Of a DNA stretch of 64,000 bases, positions 45,844 through 57,269 are shown in pieces. The stretch comes from Poa pratensis. Its lineage: Eukaryota > Streptophyta > Magnoliopsida > Poales > Poaceae. The position numbers and the translations under genes were made by a program. The stretch's first letter is position 1. The number at the start of each line of letters is the position of its first letter. A model generated the notes under the pieces. That model was not told where the DNA came from, did not search any database, and worked only from the letters and a program-made list of their open reading frames with translations. The DNA lies in NCBI GenBank assembly GCA_947311845.1, contig CAMZMU010000027.1:32317723-32381722 (forward strand), written 5' to 3'.

Positions 45844-48800
45844 ATGTCGACGCCCTCCGGCTCCGGCTCCGGCGACGGCGAAGCCGACGGATCCGCCTCC
45901 GCTGGCTCCACGTATTACGATATTTACGGTCCCGACGTAAGTGTTTTCTTGCTGTCTTTTTCCCCCTCTTTGGGGGATAATTAAGGTTTCACTGTTAGTA
46001 GAACCCGGGAGGTTTTTAATCACCTGGAGCTATGTCAGTCTGTTGCTAGGAAAGACTGTAATTTCGTTTTTGATTTGCTGATGCTGGAAAAGATTGTAGT
46101 TTGTAGTTTTGACGCAAAGTAATGTTTTGGAGTTTTAGTCTGTTATTAAGATTGAAATAGACGGTCAGGGAATTGCAACATTAGACTGTTATTGTGATGG
46201 TGAAGATGGAAGTTTTGGGTGATTGTTGCTAGTGGAGCTGGGCTGAAACCTACGGATATGTGTATTGATGTTTGGGAGAGTTTCTTCAAAGGCTTGAAGC
46301 TTGGATACCTACAGATGAATACGAGTACAATGCAGGCATAGTGCATTGTTTAACTGAATTTCTGTGACACAAAAGCGTAAGACTAATTGCTTGGCCTGGT
46401 AGAATAGTGTATTTGCTCTGTCAAGTAGAAGGAAGGCACCCCATTTGAAATTTGATGAATACGATGTGTATTTTGATATCAGAGTTTGCTATTAACACTA
46501 GAAACCTTTTATGTTTGCTCTGTGATCAAATGTTTGAATTGAATTCTGTATGATATAAATGGACTATTAGGTGAAGAAGCATGTAAGTTTTGTTTTCATT
46601 CACCAATTTCATCACATACATTTATCTTGTTGGACATGTGGATATTTGCTCATTGGTTATTGGTCAAGAGCACTCCTGTGCTGCTGACTTTTTTTTATGG
46701 TCTGTGCTGCTGACTTTACTGATCAACACATTTTCTACTTGAAGTTATGCCTTACTTCTTACCGAACTAATTCTTGTACTGTTTTTTTTTTCATCCTATC
46801 CAGGCCAAACCTGATATTGTTTTTAAGGAAACCACTTCAGGCTCCACATTGAATTTGCAGGTTCCTTTCATACCAAAAAACATCATGCAAATTCACCTCT
46901 TGTTTTTTGTATTGTAACACATCATTTATTTGTAACACAGGATGTCCAGGGGCTAGTAACTTGGGTTATTGGTGAAGGCATGCTGCCTTCCTGGGTGTTC
47001 ATTAAAGTAAATTCAGTTTCTTGTCCTTTTTACTCGTTGGAGCACTTGATTTTCCTTCTTACTTTCCACTGTATGTACTACTCATTATAAAAGAACAACA
47101 ACTGAGTTTGTTCTGTTTCATATTTTTCATGTCTGTGCTTTGGACAGAGAACAACCTGCTATTTAATTACTGTAAAGTCTATCTTGGACACACATGTTAC
47201 ATTCTTTTAATCTAGTAAAATTGTAAAAATCATAAACAAACATTGGCTACTCGTGATAACAATAAGTAGATCTCGATTTGCAGTGAGCATTGATGCTTAA
47301 TTTGCACAATGTAGTGTTGGCTTTGGTAATGGTGTAATATTATTTGGTGCTTCAGAATCCCTACCTCTTCTTAGCACTAAGTTATGCTTGTCTTTGGTGT
47401 TCAGAACAAGCCTCTTATCCCAAAAGTTGTCCTTCTCTATGTTCCTGGCCTCGATGCAGCTTTATACATGTCGCAGTCCCGCCTCCTTTCTTCTTTGAAA
47501 GAATTGTGCGGCAATCCAAAACCTGTCCTAGCTTCAAGGTTTGTGCATTGAACAGACGACCTAGATTGTTTTGCCCACAGCCTTTTGTATTCTGGTGTAT
47601 CATTAGTACAATATTGGCAGTATTCCCATGTCAATCCACTACACTCATTATGTCTAACTTAATTTTTTCTGGCAGTCGTGTACCAGATGAAAGGCATACC
47701 ATTGATGCACTCCTAACATGCAGAGTAAAGCGAAAGCGCCAGTCACAAACATCAAACCAAATATATGAATCTGATGGAGGTATAATATGAGATCATAGCT
47801 CGTAAAGATTGTGTTTTGCATTGGGCCCATACTATATGATTTGGTCTTCTATTATGGTGGTAGCCACTAGGCACTGGAAAAAATCTGAGATTCCTTTAAT
47901 GATTATGATTCTATTTTCGAAGATCATGTGACTCATTTCACTGTTCCTATCCTTTCTGGAGTCGTTTACTTACTACTCCCTCCGTTCTAAATTACTTGAC
48001 ATACATTTGCCCAAAAACGGATGTATCTAGACGTGTTTTAGTGTGTAGATACATCCGTATTTGGACAAATCTATGCCAAGTAATTTGGAACGGAGGGAGT
48101 ACAAGATTGCCATTTTTACTTGTAATATGAGCAGTGCCTACCTTTTCATCAACACCATTTTTAACTGTTATCTATTTGCATTCTGTCATGTTCTATTTTA
48201 TATTTTAAATGTCACATGTCAGCTATCATTATAATCTAAAGTAATGATAGAGCAGAAATTTCTTGCCAGCCCAGAGTTGAGAGTACAGCCAATTAACCAG
48301 ATATGTTTCATGCTGATCATCTATCTTTTATTTCCCTAAGCTCAAGATGTCTTCTCAAATCTCTGTAGCCAATTATTACTTTCTAGTTTCATGTTGGTTC
48401 ACCTGTTTATTTGGTGCTTATGTACACTTAATGAAATTACAATATGAATCCCTTTTGTATGACAAGTGGGCACTACTGAGTACTAAACATATTTCTTTTT
48501 CTTTTTTGTGCAATTTTTTTTTGTTTAAGGTAAATTATCAAGTCTGGAGGACCTAAGAGATAAACCATTTCCTGTTAAATACTACACACTTTCTGAGAAA
48601 GACTTAGAAGATAATGGTTACTCATTCAGTTTACCAGGTTAGTTTTTTTTCTTCGACTTCGCCTTCCATTTTTATCCTTGGATGCTAATTTTTTATTTGC
48701 AAAAATTTCAGGTTTTGTCCCTACGGTTCCAGTTCCTACAGGCTCTTCTCCATATGAAATTCTCGCACTTGATTGTGAGATGGTAATACGATTTTCTGTT

Positions 48801-50983
48801 TTTTGAACGTTTAAATTATTGATGTACATTTTGAGGCCCTTTTTGATTGTTCATAAAAAAATCGACATATTAGATTTATCTAGTTGATAGGTACATTTAT
48901 GCCACTGTCTATTTATTATTCTAATATTCGTTAAAAACAGTATCATATTATTTTGCAAACTTTCACTTTTCAGTGTGTGACCGCAGCTGGATTTGAACTT
49001 ACAAGAGTGACATTAGTCGATATTAAAGGAGAGGTATGGACATTACTATTATGAGGTTCCTTTGAAGAATTGTCTCTGTCACAGTCATGCTTCACTTGGA
49101 TTTCTATCCCCTTTTGATCAAAGTGATCTTAATTTGAAAAATATAATATTTCTTCTTTATGTGCTTGCATGAGCCATTGTTTTCTTCACACTTCAGTGCA
49201 CATAATAATTATTCTTGCAATCTCTTCAGGTGGTACTGGATAAACTAGTTAAGCCTGCCAATCCAATCACTGATTACAATACAAGGTATATGATGCCTTT
49301 ACTTCGTGTCTTGTAGAGCTAGCACGAACTATGTTGTGGTTTTCAGTCAGTTTTTTGTCGACGTATTTATGCTATAAGTTTTTAGTTCTGCTATATGTAG
49401 ATTGCTAGGAATTGTTACCTTTGTTTCAAACACATGTATTGTAGTACTATTAATATGAAATTCTAATTTATCTATGAAATTCCATTGTCCTAATTTATGC
49501 CTTAATGTTTCTATACAGTTGTTTCCCCATAATATTCCTAGTACGCTCTTATTGATAGGTTTGAGTATAATTATTCTTCATAGTGTAGGTTCAGTGGAAT
49601 CACGGCTGAGATGCTATCAGATGTGACCACAACCCTCCAGGAGATCCAGGTCAGCTATTTCTAATATTCTGATTTATTTGTGTGTGTCATCATTTCGTCA
49701 TACTTTGGCTCACACCATTGTGTTCTCTTTCCAGGAAGAGCTTGTTGAACTTGTGTACAAGGAAACCATTCTTGTTGGGCATTCTTTGGAAAATGACCTT
49801 ATGGCATTACGGATATCTCATGACTTGATCATTGATACTGCTGTTTTGTATAAGTATAATCGTGGCCCTCGCTGTATTAAAGTTGCATTACGTGTTCTGG
49901 CAAACAAATATCTTAGCCGGGTGATCCAGAATACAGGGTCTGGGCATGACAGCGCGGAAGATGCAAGAGCTGCTCTCGATCTTGCCCTTTTGAAAATCAA
50001 ATATGGTAAATCATACTTTTAAGAATTTATTTAATTGCTTTTCCAACTATTATTTCCTTGAATGCTTACCTGGAACATGATAAACACATGTTTTTTGGTA
50101 TTCCATTTGTCCGCTTTATTGCCTTTCCGTGGTAATGTCTATCATCTAATATCTAGCTCAACAGGTCCTGATTTTGGCTCTCCACCATCGTTTTCACGAC
50201 GAAATCTGGCTTCCATTCTGCATGAAAGTGGGAAAAAGTGTTCCCTCATAGATGAAGAGTATGTTCTTAATCGCTATTCAGATGCTTCTTGCAATTCAAT
50301 TGCAGTTTTCTCAGATGACGATGCCCTCTCTAGATCAATGAAAGAGGTTAGTACTATAGTTTTTTAGTTGCAGTATTGCCTCCATATTATTTTAAGTGTC
50401 CATTAGTTGCCAAAATCTCACTGCAGGTAAAGAAGGACAACATCAGCTTTGTCTGGGCTCAGTTTTCAGGACTGATTTCCTTTCTACGTAAAAGAGCTCA
50501 AGATCCCGAGCAAGTGAAATCCTGTGTTGCAGAGGCTATTGCATTGAAAACCTGTGATGCAAAAACTGCCCGGAAAAGAGCGAAGGACCAAACTTGTCCA
50601 GAGTTGAAGGGAATTTTGTGTGAATTGGACAAGAAAATCAGAAAATTACACAGTACGCTGCCTGAAAATGCTATGTTTATCATATGTACCGGTCATGGGG
50701 ATACTCCTTTGGTGCAAAGGTAAACCTACTTAGAAAATATATTTCATGTTTCCCCTTCCTAGTTTGAGTTGGTCTTTAGCTGCTTATACGCTATTGCTTG
50801 AGTTGCAAAACTGTTTGACGATGTAACCTACTTAGTAACCATGTTATGCGATGCAGATTAAAGAAAATGCTTAACCACGGAGAAGAAGAAACAGTCGAAA
50901 GCCGGGAAAATATTGTCCATGCATTGGAAGACTTGCAAGCTCAAGCGGAAGTTGCCCTGTGCTTCTGTTGTGTCAAGCATTAG
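45844..50983 (+). CDS. DEDDh RNA exonuclease, SDN/REXO5 type
   Basis: Fourteen exons join in phase to 560 codons: 45844-45936, 46804-46860, 46941-47006, 47405-47538, 47676-47779, 48530-48637, 48712-48782, 48974-49033, 49230-49285, 49589-49649, 49735-50005, 50165-50346, 50427-50719 and 50857-50983. The exonuclease core carries DEDDh residues. Exo I is ILALDCEM. Exo II is [11 protein letters not shown] with IIDTAVLY after it. Exo III is [25 protein letters not shown] lies between Exo I and Exo II. N-terminal to it is a conserved segment ([16 protein letters not shown]) seen in the SDN5/NEF-sp (REXO5) branch. The C-terminal region includes a basic helical stretch ([11 protein letters not shown]). 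Such enzymes trim 3' ends of small or structured RNAs. A Ser/Gly-rich start precedes exon 2. A 5'-UTR intron ending near 45821 is possible. All junctions are GT-AG and no break was seen. Confidence 0.9.
47976..48099. mobile_element. Stowaway MITE in exonuclease intron 5
   Basis: CTCCCTCCGTTCTAAATTAC at the left and GTAATTTGGAACGGAGGGAG at the right form terminal inverted repeats, with TA at 47974-47975 and 48100-48101. The interior repeats ACATACATTTG/GGATGTATCTAGACGTG in inverted form. The 124-bp element lies in the intron between exons 5 and 6, clear of the splice sites. Confidence 0.93.
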
Positions 50984-51370
50984 CTGTAAGCAACTTGTCT
51001 TTTTTCCCCGGATGTTTTGGAAATGAAACACAATCCATCATTCTGAGTTTGCATTGTTGGGTATCGACAACCATTTTTTAAGACCAAATGTACTTACAAA
51101 CATCCCTTCAGTTGTTGCAGCCTTGCAGGAAGGATGGATTCAAGTGCTTACGAATGACTTGGTTAGTTTTAGGAAGGATGGAGTCATGCATGGTGCTAAC
51201 CGACTGATATGAAGACCCTGTGGCTATAGCAGGGATTCAGCTTGAAACACGGCTTCAAAGTCCGAGATATGCCTTCTGAGTTTTTGGTTGGCTGGGATGA
51301 CAAGTTGTAGACTTTTGCATTGCACTGTTCAGGTTTCAGGCACAGTAGATAGGTAACATTTGGAATAAGA
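50984..51370 (+). other. Exonuclease 3' flank
   Basis: This presumably holds the 3' UTR of the exonuclease gene up to the Helitron terminus at 51371. No coding or repeat signal was seen. Confidence 0.5.
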
Positions 51371-51400
51371 CTAGCTAAATGCCCGTGCGTTGCAGCGGGA
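51371..51400 (-). mobile_element. Helitron 3' terminus, minus orientation
   Basis: On the minus strand the hairpin CCCGCTGCAACGCACGGG is followed by CATTTAGCTAG ending at 51371, with a host T next (A on plus at 51370). The sequence is close to the end of the complete Helitron at 10456, so the two belong to one family. The body extends to the right. No TCTCTACTA-type 5' end was found before the Gypsy LTR at 53414, so this copy is truncated or has a diverged 5' end. Confidence 0.75.
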
Positions 51401-53413
51401 CATACTTTTCTAGGGTTCATAATCAAGTTTTTGAGCAAAAGCATAATGCTATTTCATAACATGCTTTTTGAGCACAAGAATTCAAAATTATATACTTGAC
51501 ACAATTATTGTGGAACCTAAGAGTAACTATACCCATTGGGACGCACGGCTAATAACCTATTTTGACAGAAAAGAGTAATCTCATTTGCATTTGTCACCAA
51601 GAATAACGCAACTTAAATCAGAATCTAACAACACATATTATGGTTTCTGAAATCATACTATGGTGGATACAACTTAGTCTTCCTGTAAGACTTGTCATAG
51701 GTTCAACTGGTATGTGGCCTCAGAACTCAACAAAAAGGAGTTCATGGTTTTCAATACTGCCATGACAAGCAGATAGACAAAACACGCCCATGGCAAGGCG
51801 ACGCTGGAGCTCCATGGACTCTGCTCGCACACAAAGCAGCGTCGACTAATACATCAATTTCGTTGGAAGATTTCTGATCACATTGCTCTTCATCCCGATC
51901 TTGGTTCTCATGTCTCCACCACATTATTTTTCAATGCTCGGAGCACCTTCAACATCACCATCTGCTCCTTGGACTGAACTGTCATCGGTCTTGTAACTGA
52001 AGAAGAGATCATTGTTATTACAAGCAGAGATCCACCACCTCCCAGTTCAATGTCACTCTCCATGTCATCTGCAGCAACCAACTGTTCACCCTCTGCGTCA
52101 GCATAGGTGCAACGAGAATAAAACAACACCATTAGGTGTCAGATGTGTACACACTCTACGCATTCACCACTAAAGGATATTTGATATCCAACACTGACCA
52201 CAGATATTACATAACTACGATTCGGTGGACAAAGGAATATTTTTTAAAAAGATTAAGCATTTGAGTTTGTCTTTAATTTTGCTAGCACTAAGATTGTCCT
52301 ATCATCATTTCTACTTCGATCTTATTATTCATGTAGATAAGTCACAACTGAGAAGCAAGAGCCAAAGCAAAGAGATGTATATCTATAATTTTGGAAATCA
52401 TGTGCCCAGATGAGTATGTTATCACAAATGGTGTTCAGGAAGGCTCAACAGATCATGCAATGTCGTAGGCCTCCGCATGTTGTGAGCTTACAGAACAATC
52501 TCGGTCCAGCTTAAACGTAGACAATAAGCTCAACAGATCATGCAAACCAACTGTCTTGAGCAATATATTTTGCTTCCATAGTGCCTAGCTAGTAAACTCC
52601 AGGCAATTCAGCACCCAATATACTTGGGGATGATTAAATAATTGCCACTCCAAACATCCCAACTTTCTAGAAATCCAAGGCTCTCTCTACACTCTGCATT
52701 TTCTAATCATCAGCAGAAATTACAGAATTATAAGCATGCAATGCATCGTCTGATCCAAAACGTGCTTCCCAAAGAATTATACACATGCAACACATCATAT
52801 GATGTGAATCATGATTCCCCTACACCTAATATAATTCCTAGCACTTAGAACAATTTGAGAACCGCCGTAAACGCACACCACATACTACTGTCCTAATCAA
52901 CATGTACGGATGTCAAATGATACAGAGAATTCATAGAAGCATAGCCACATCTAAGCATAGTGAACAGTAAACAACTATCATCTCTGTGCACGAGTCAATG
53001 ATGAGAACAACGACGAGATGCATAGGGAGATGCAGGGGAGAGGTGAGGAGGCAGATGGATCGTACCCTTCGTACTTTTCCCGATGGCCCCTGCTCGCTGC
53101 TCCGTAATCGCTGTAGCCCCAGCATTTGCTGCCGATGACCATCCAAAGAGGGGCATGGAAGGGGTTCAGGTGATCAGCAATTGCCGCCGATGACCATCCA
53201 ACAATGTCATTACAACCTTATTGAATTCAAAGACACCTGATTCAGCCCAGGTTCAGGTGATCAACTGAAATGATCAGTGTAATAAAAATATGTCTCCTCA
53301 TTGTCTACTAATAACTGCTATTGACGAGTGGTTAACTCATCAAATCTCATGGTTAAGGACATAGGGTTGAAATTATGGGGAGAGAACGTGGTAGTACTGC
53401 TAGTTTCGTCGGC
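51401..53413. other. Probable Helitron body; no conserved gene
   Basis: Only short frames occur. A GC-richer segment at 52985-53150 reads on the minus strand like a first exon (starting MDGHRQQMLGLQRL). A 17-bp motif TGCCGATGACCATCCAA is repeated at about 53130 and 53188. The right limit of the Helitron is not defined. Confidence 0.35.
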
Positions 53414-53814
53414 TGACAAGTAGAGGCAAAGATTTACCCAGGTTCAGGCCTCCGGAGAGTAACACCCTACTTCCTGCTTGTCTGGTATTGATCGTGTGAG
53501 ATTATGCGGTTACAGGGAGGCTCCGGCGAGATGTCGATCTCGCTAGAGCTTTTGGTGGTTCGAGTATTGCCTCTCCTGAATCGGCGGCCCTCCCAACCTT
53601 TATATAATAGGCTGGGTCTCGGGAGTTCGTAATCGACCCAGATTACATGTAAGGAAAGACTAAACCGACTATGCCTATGTCTAATCTTGGAAGATACTCC
53701 ATCTTGTTGGGCCTTTCGTCATGGGCTTCATGTAGGCTCTTGATAGTTGGGGCTTAATCGACACGTGCATCAGGTACCCTTATGGTAGGGTACCCGAGAT
53801 GTATATCCTTGTCA
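53414..53814 (-). repeat. 3' LTR of a minus-oriented LTR retrotransposon (Gypsy-like)
   Basis: The sequence opens TGACAAG and closes CTTGTCA, a 7-bp inverted LTR end. It is followed at once by GTAGCCCCGAGTAC, which on the minus strand is a purine-rich tract (GTACTCGGGGCTAC). This marks the 401-bp block as the 3' LTR of an element reading leftward. The GATTTACCCAGGTTCAGGCC segment near its start is typical of grass Gypsy LTRs. Confidence 0.7.
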
Positions 53815-54959
53815 GTAGCCCCGAGTACTTGTCTGACTCGAAGAATCAGACATGGACTCACTCGTAAGTGCACGTCATATGCTTTGTATTCGTATGTTGT
53901 AATTGGAATTCCTGTATGAATAGCACATGTTGGCTATGTCGAGTATTTCATCAACTTTGATTTTTGCTTATGATTATCAAGGGATAATAGCTTAGTAGGC
54001 CCGGTACACTCGACGGATCGGGACCGGTTAACTACACATTCGGGTAAAACCTTAGTAGCTTTCAATCAAACTCGAGTCCCCGGACTCGAATCTGGAACAG
54101 ACTGGTCAGACTCGACTAGGCCGCGGAGGTCTTACTGAATCGATCTGCAGTATACTTTGAAATTTACCCAACGCGTCCGTCGGGATTTTTCATCACACGG
54201 AAAGTATAAGGATTGACGTTGCTGGAACGGTCCTTAGCCCAGCTCAAAAGTTCGGCGGGTCTTACCTTTGCACTATGCATACAGCATCCGAGGTATTTGC
54301 GGCAGACGCAACTCGGGAATGTTTCGAGTATGATTTTGTATATGAACTGAGTCGAATCTTTTGTCGACTGATACTTTTTCATTATTCTATCGGGTGCCCG
54401 ACAGCGCTCCCGATGGGAGTAGCCCCCGAGATTGTGCTTTATTGGTTGCAACAGGGGATAATCTCAAATCTTTTTATCTCATACATTCTTAGTCGAAGAA
54501 TTTTTTGATACGCTCCCGATGGGAGTAATATGGACCAGTCGAAGGAACGGTCGAGTAACCAATTTTTACCTTAACGTTGCTCTTTCACACTCGAACCAAA
54601 CAAGACAGTCGAGTGACCAATATGCACTGGGCGAACTCGAATGCTTTTCTGAACAGATCGCTTACAATGACGTCAGGGATAACGTTTTTGGCGACTGCGC
54701 TGCCTGACACGCGGTGGCGTGCGTTATGCTGTGATGGATGGGACGTGACACATATGTGGGCCCATTGTGCAGCGCTGACCGAACGACGGTGCCGTTTGGA
54801 CTGGATTTGACCGCTCTGGCCCACTTTTTACGGAGGCGTGATGATGGCTACTCTTTTTGCATGCGTAGTGGGCGGAGTGGCCGGCGACGGTTGCCCTCCG
54901 CGGTTGCCACGTGTATGGTGGGATTGCGTGCGGAACGCACGATTATGATCTGAACGGTT
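53815..54959 (-). mobile_element. Internal 3' portion of the same retrotransposon, truncated
   Basis: This is non-coding sequence adjacent to the LTR's purine tract, rich in ACTCGA/TCGAGT motifs. It is cut off abruptly at about 54959, where a different element's LTR begins mid-sequence. No gag or pol domain was recognised in it. Confidence 0.6.
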
Positions 54960-57269
54960 ATGGAAGCTACGTCTCCGTTGGAGCGGTGCGGAGTCACAAA
55001 GTGATCCCCGAATAGCCGTCAAATGGCACACCGTAATCTCCTTCGTGCCTCTACCAATGTAGAGTGCCACGAGACACTATGGGACACTTGAGGGTGGTCA
55101 CCGAACCCGTACAAGGATGAGGCACACTCCACAACTTAATTGGAAGCTCTCACCGAATTCCCGCGGCTCCCAAAGCCACAAGAATCACAAGGTTGGGGCG
55201 CGACTCCACAACTTAATTGGAGGCTCCCAACTATCCCGCGAGCCACCAAAACTCCGAGATCAACAAGGACCGTCTAGGGCACTCCAAGTACCCAAGAGGA
55301 CAAGCTCTAGGGCACCCCAAGTACCCAAGAGTAACAAGCTTCTCAACTTCAACTTCCACGTATCACCGTGGAGAACTCAAACCGATGCAACGGATGCAAT
55401 GGGCAAGAACACAAGAAGTGCTCAAAATCCTTCACTCTCAAATCTCACCAAAGCAACTAATGCTATTGGTGGGGGGAAGAGAGGAAGAACAAATAGGAAC
55501 ACCAAATCCCTCCAAGATCTAGATCAAAAATCTTCCCCTCACTTAGAGGAGAGATTGATTGGTGGAATGATAGATCTAGATCTCCTCTCTCTTTTCCATC
55601 TAATTGGAAGCAAGAATCATGGAGGAATAGAGAGATAGCAAAGCTTCAAAGGGTCAACAATGGGGGGGCAAAACCATGCTCAAGAGTTAGGAAACCGTTG
55701 GGGAAGAAGGCCCCATTATATAGGCTCCCAAAAACCGACCGTTATGCAGTTTTCTTGCCGTCCGGAATCAGTTCGGAATAGATCCGGAATAGATCCGGAA
55801 TCAGTTCGGAATTCGTCCGGAATTCCGGATGCCCGGAATAGTCCGAACGTCTACCAAACTGATTCCGGAGGGTAGACAGTACCGAAAGAGCCAAAACCCG
55901 GAATCGGTCCAGAATGATTTCGGAATTCCGACCCGCTCGGAATCCGTTCGGAATGAGTTCAGAATTCCAGAAACACACGGACAGGAAACGTGATATCTTT
56001 TACATACGAACTCCGTTTTCGATGTTCTTGGGCTCGTTGGAATCACCGCAACGAGCATTACAAGATCATGCAGAGAAACATCATAGTCCAACATAGGAGG
56101 ATAAAACCAAATGTAGAAAGGTAAAACATTTCTATAAATGAACAACCGGTCAAACCTCCAACATAAAAAACTCAACAAGTTTTTCATACGAAATCCCTTT
56201 TTGATGAACTTGAGCTTGTTATGAAGATCACAACAAGCTCCAAAATCCCACATAGAGAAAATACAAATAAGAATGAAGAAAGATGATGAAGACAAGTATG
56301 CAAATATTTGAGCTCCCTCCAACTGATACGCTAAAGCTCAATGAGAGCCCCTCTTGATAGTACGACATCTATCCTATAACCCGGTCTCCCAACTAGTACC
56401 AAGAGACCGGTAAAATAGAAACCCTATCAACATCATACATTTGCCTTGCGCATTCCACTTGAGCTAGATGACGTCGATCTTGATCTCTTCAAGTGGACCA
56501 CCTTTTTTGATTGCGCTTCGCTTGGTGAAGACTCAAACATTGCTCCCCATACTCCACTATGGGAGAGCCTCTCTTAGGCTCATCTTCACATGAACATTAT
56601 CTCTAGATGGGTGGCAAGCTTCAAGCCTAGGATTTCTTCGAGATGCTCCTCTTGAACTTGCGCTTCTCAATCATTGATGACGATCACCACTTGACGTCAT
56701 CGTTCATGGGCTATATGAAATCTTCATTTGATGCAAGCCCATAGAAAGATACCTAACCACACATAGAAATGCTACACACATATCATGGGTTAGTTCACAA
56801 AGCTATATGGACAATTGCTTACAATACCAAGAGATAAATGATCCCACTTGGTACATCTTGTAGCTTTGTGTGTTGATCAATATCTTGATCAACCTTGTAT
56901 CTTTTTTTCTCTTTTCAATAGATGATGTCTTGAAGATAACCATGAATGATCACATAATTCTTTTCTTCAAGACATACTTGCAATATGCTCAACTTGCATA
57001 TGACCAATCATCGGATAACTCCTCAAATAACAACTTGGTCATCACATACTCTTCTTCTTGATCATATCAAATATATCCATACAACTCGATGATCTTGATG
57101 CCAAATACTCCATTATATCAATATATTTATGGCATCAACCTTGAATCCAACATATGGAGTTCAAGCATTTGCCTATGGACAAACACTACAAGAATAACTC
57201 AATGCAACCATTAGTCCATAGGGATTGTCATTAATTACCAAAACCACACATGGGCGCCATGCCCTTTCA
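54960..57269 (-). repeat. Truncated 3' LTR of the Copia-like element
   Basis: 2,310 bp remain. The first ~301 bp seen in the other copy are missing at the left junction. The LTR contains a 33-bp tandem pair (55273-55339, TCTAGGGCACTCCAAGTACC type). It also has two copies of ACTCCACAACTTAATTGGA about 77 bp apart, and a CGGAAT-rich block at 55760-55966. Confidence 0.9.
55760..55966. repeat. CGGAAT short-repeat block in the LTR
   Basis: About fourteen copies of (T/C)CGGAAT in variants such as CAGTTCGGAAT and GATCCGGAATA occur at irregular 8-20 bp spacing on both sides of a spacer. Several are in inverted orientation (ATTCCGG), giving the block local hairpin potential. Confidence 0.8.

Noticed and set aside
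54164..54850. Coding frames in the Gypsy-like interior
   Set aside because: Short, on both strands, in sequence adjoining an LTR purine tract where untranslated DNA is expected. No gag or pol motif.
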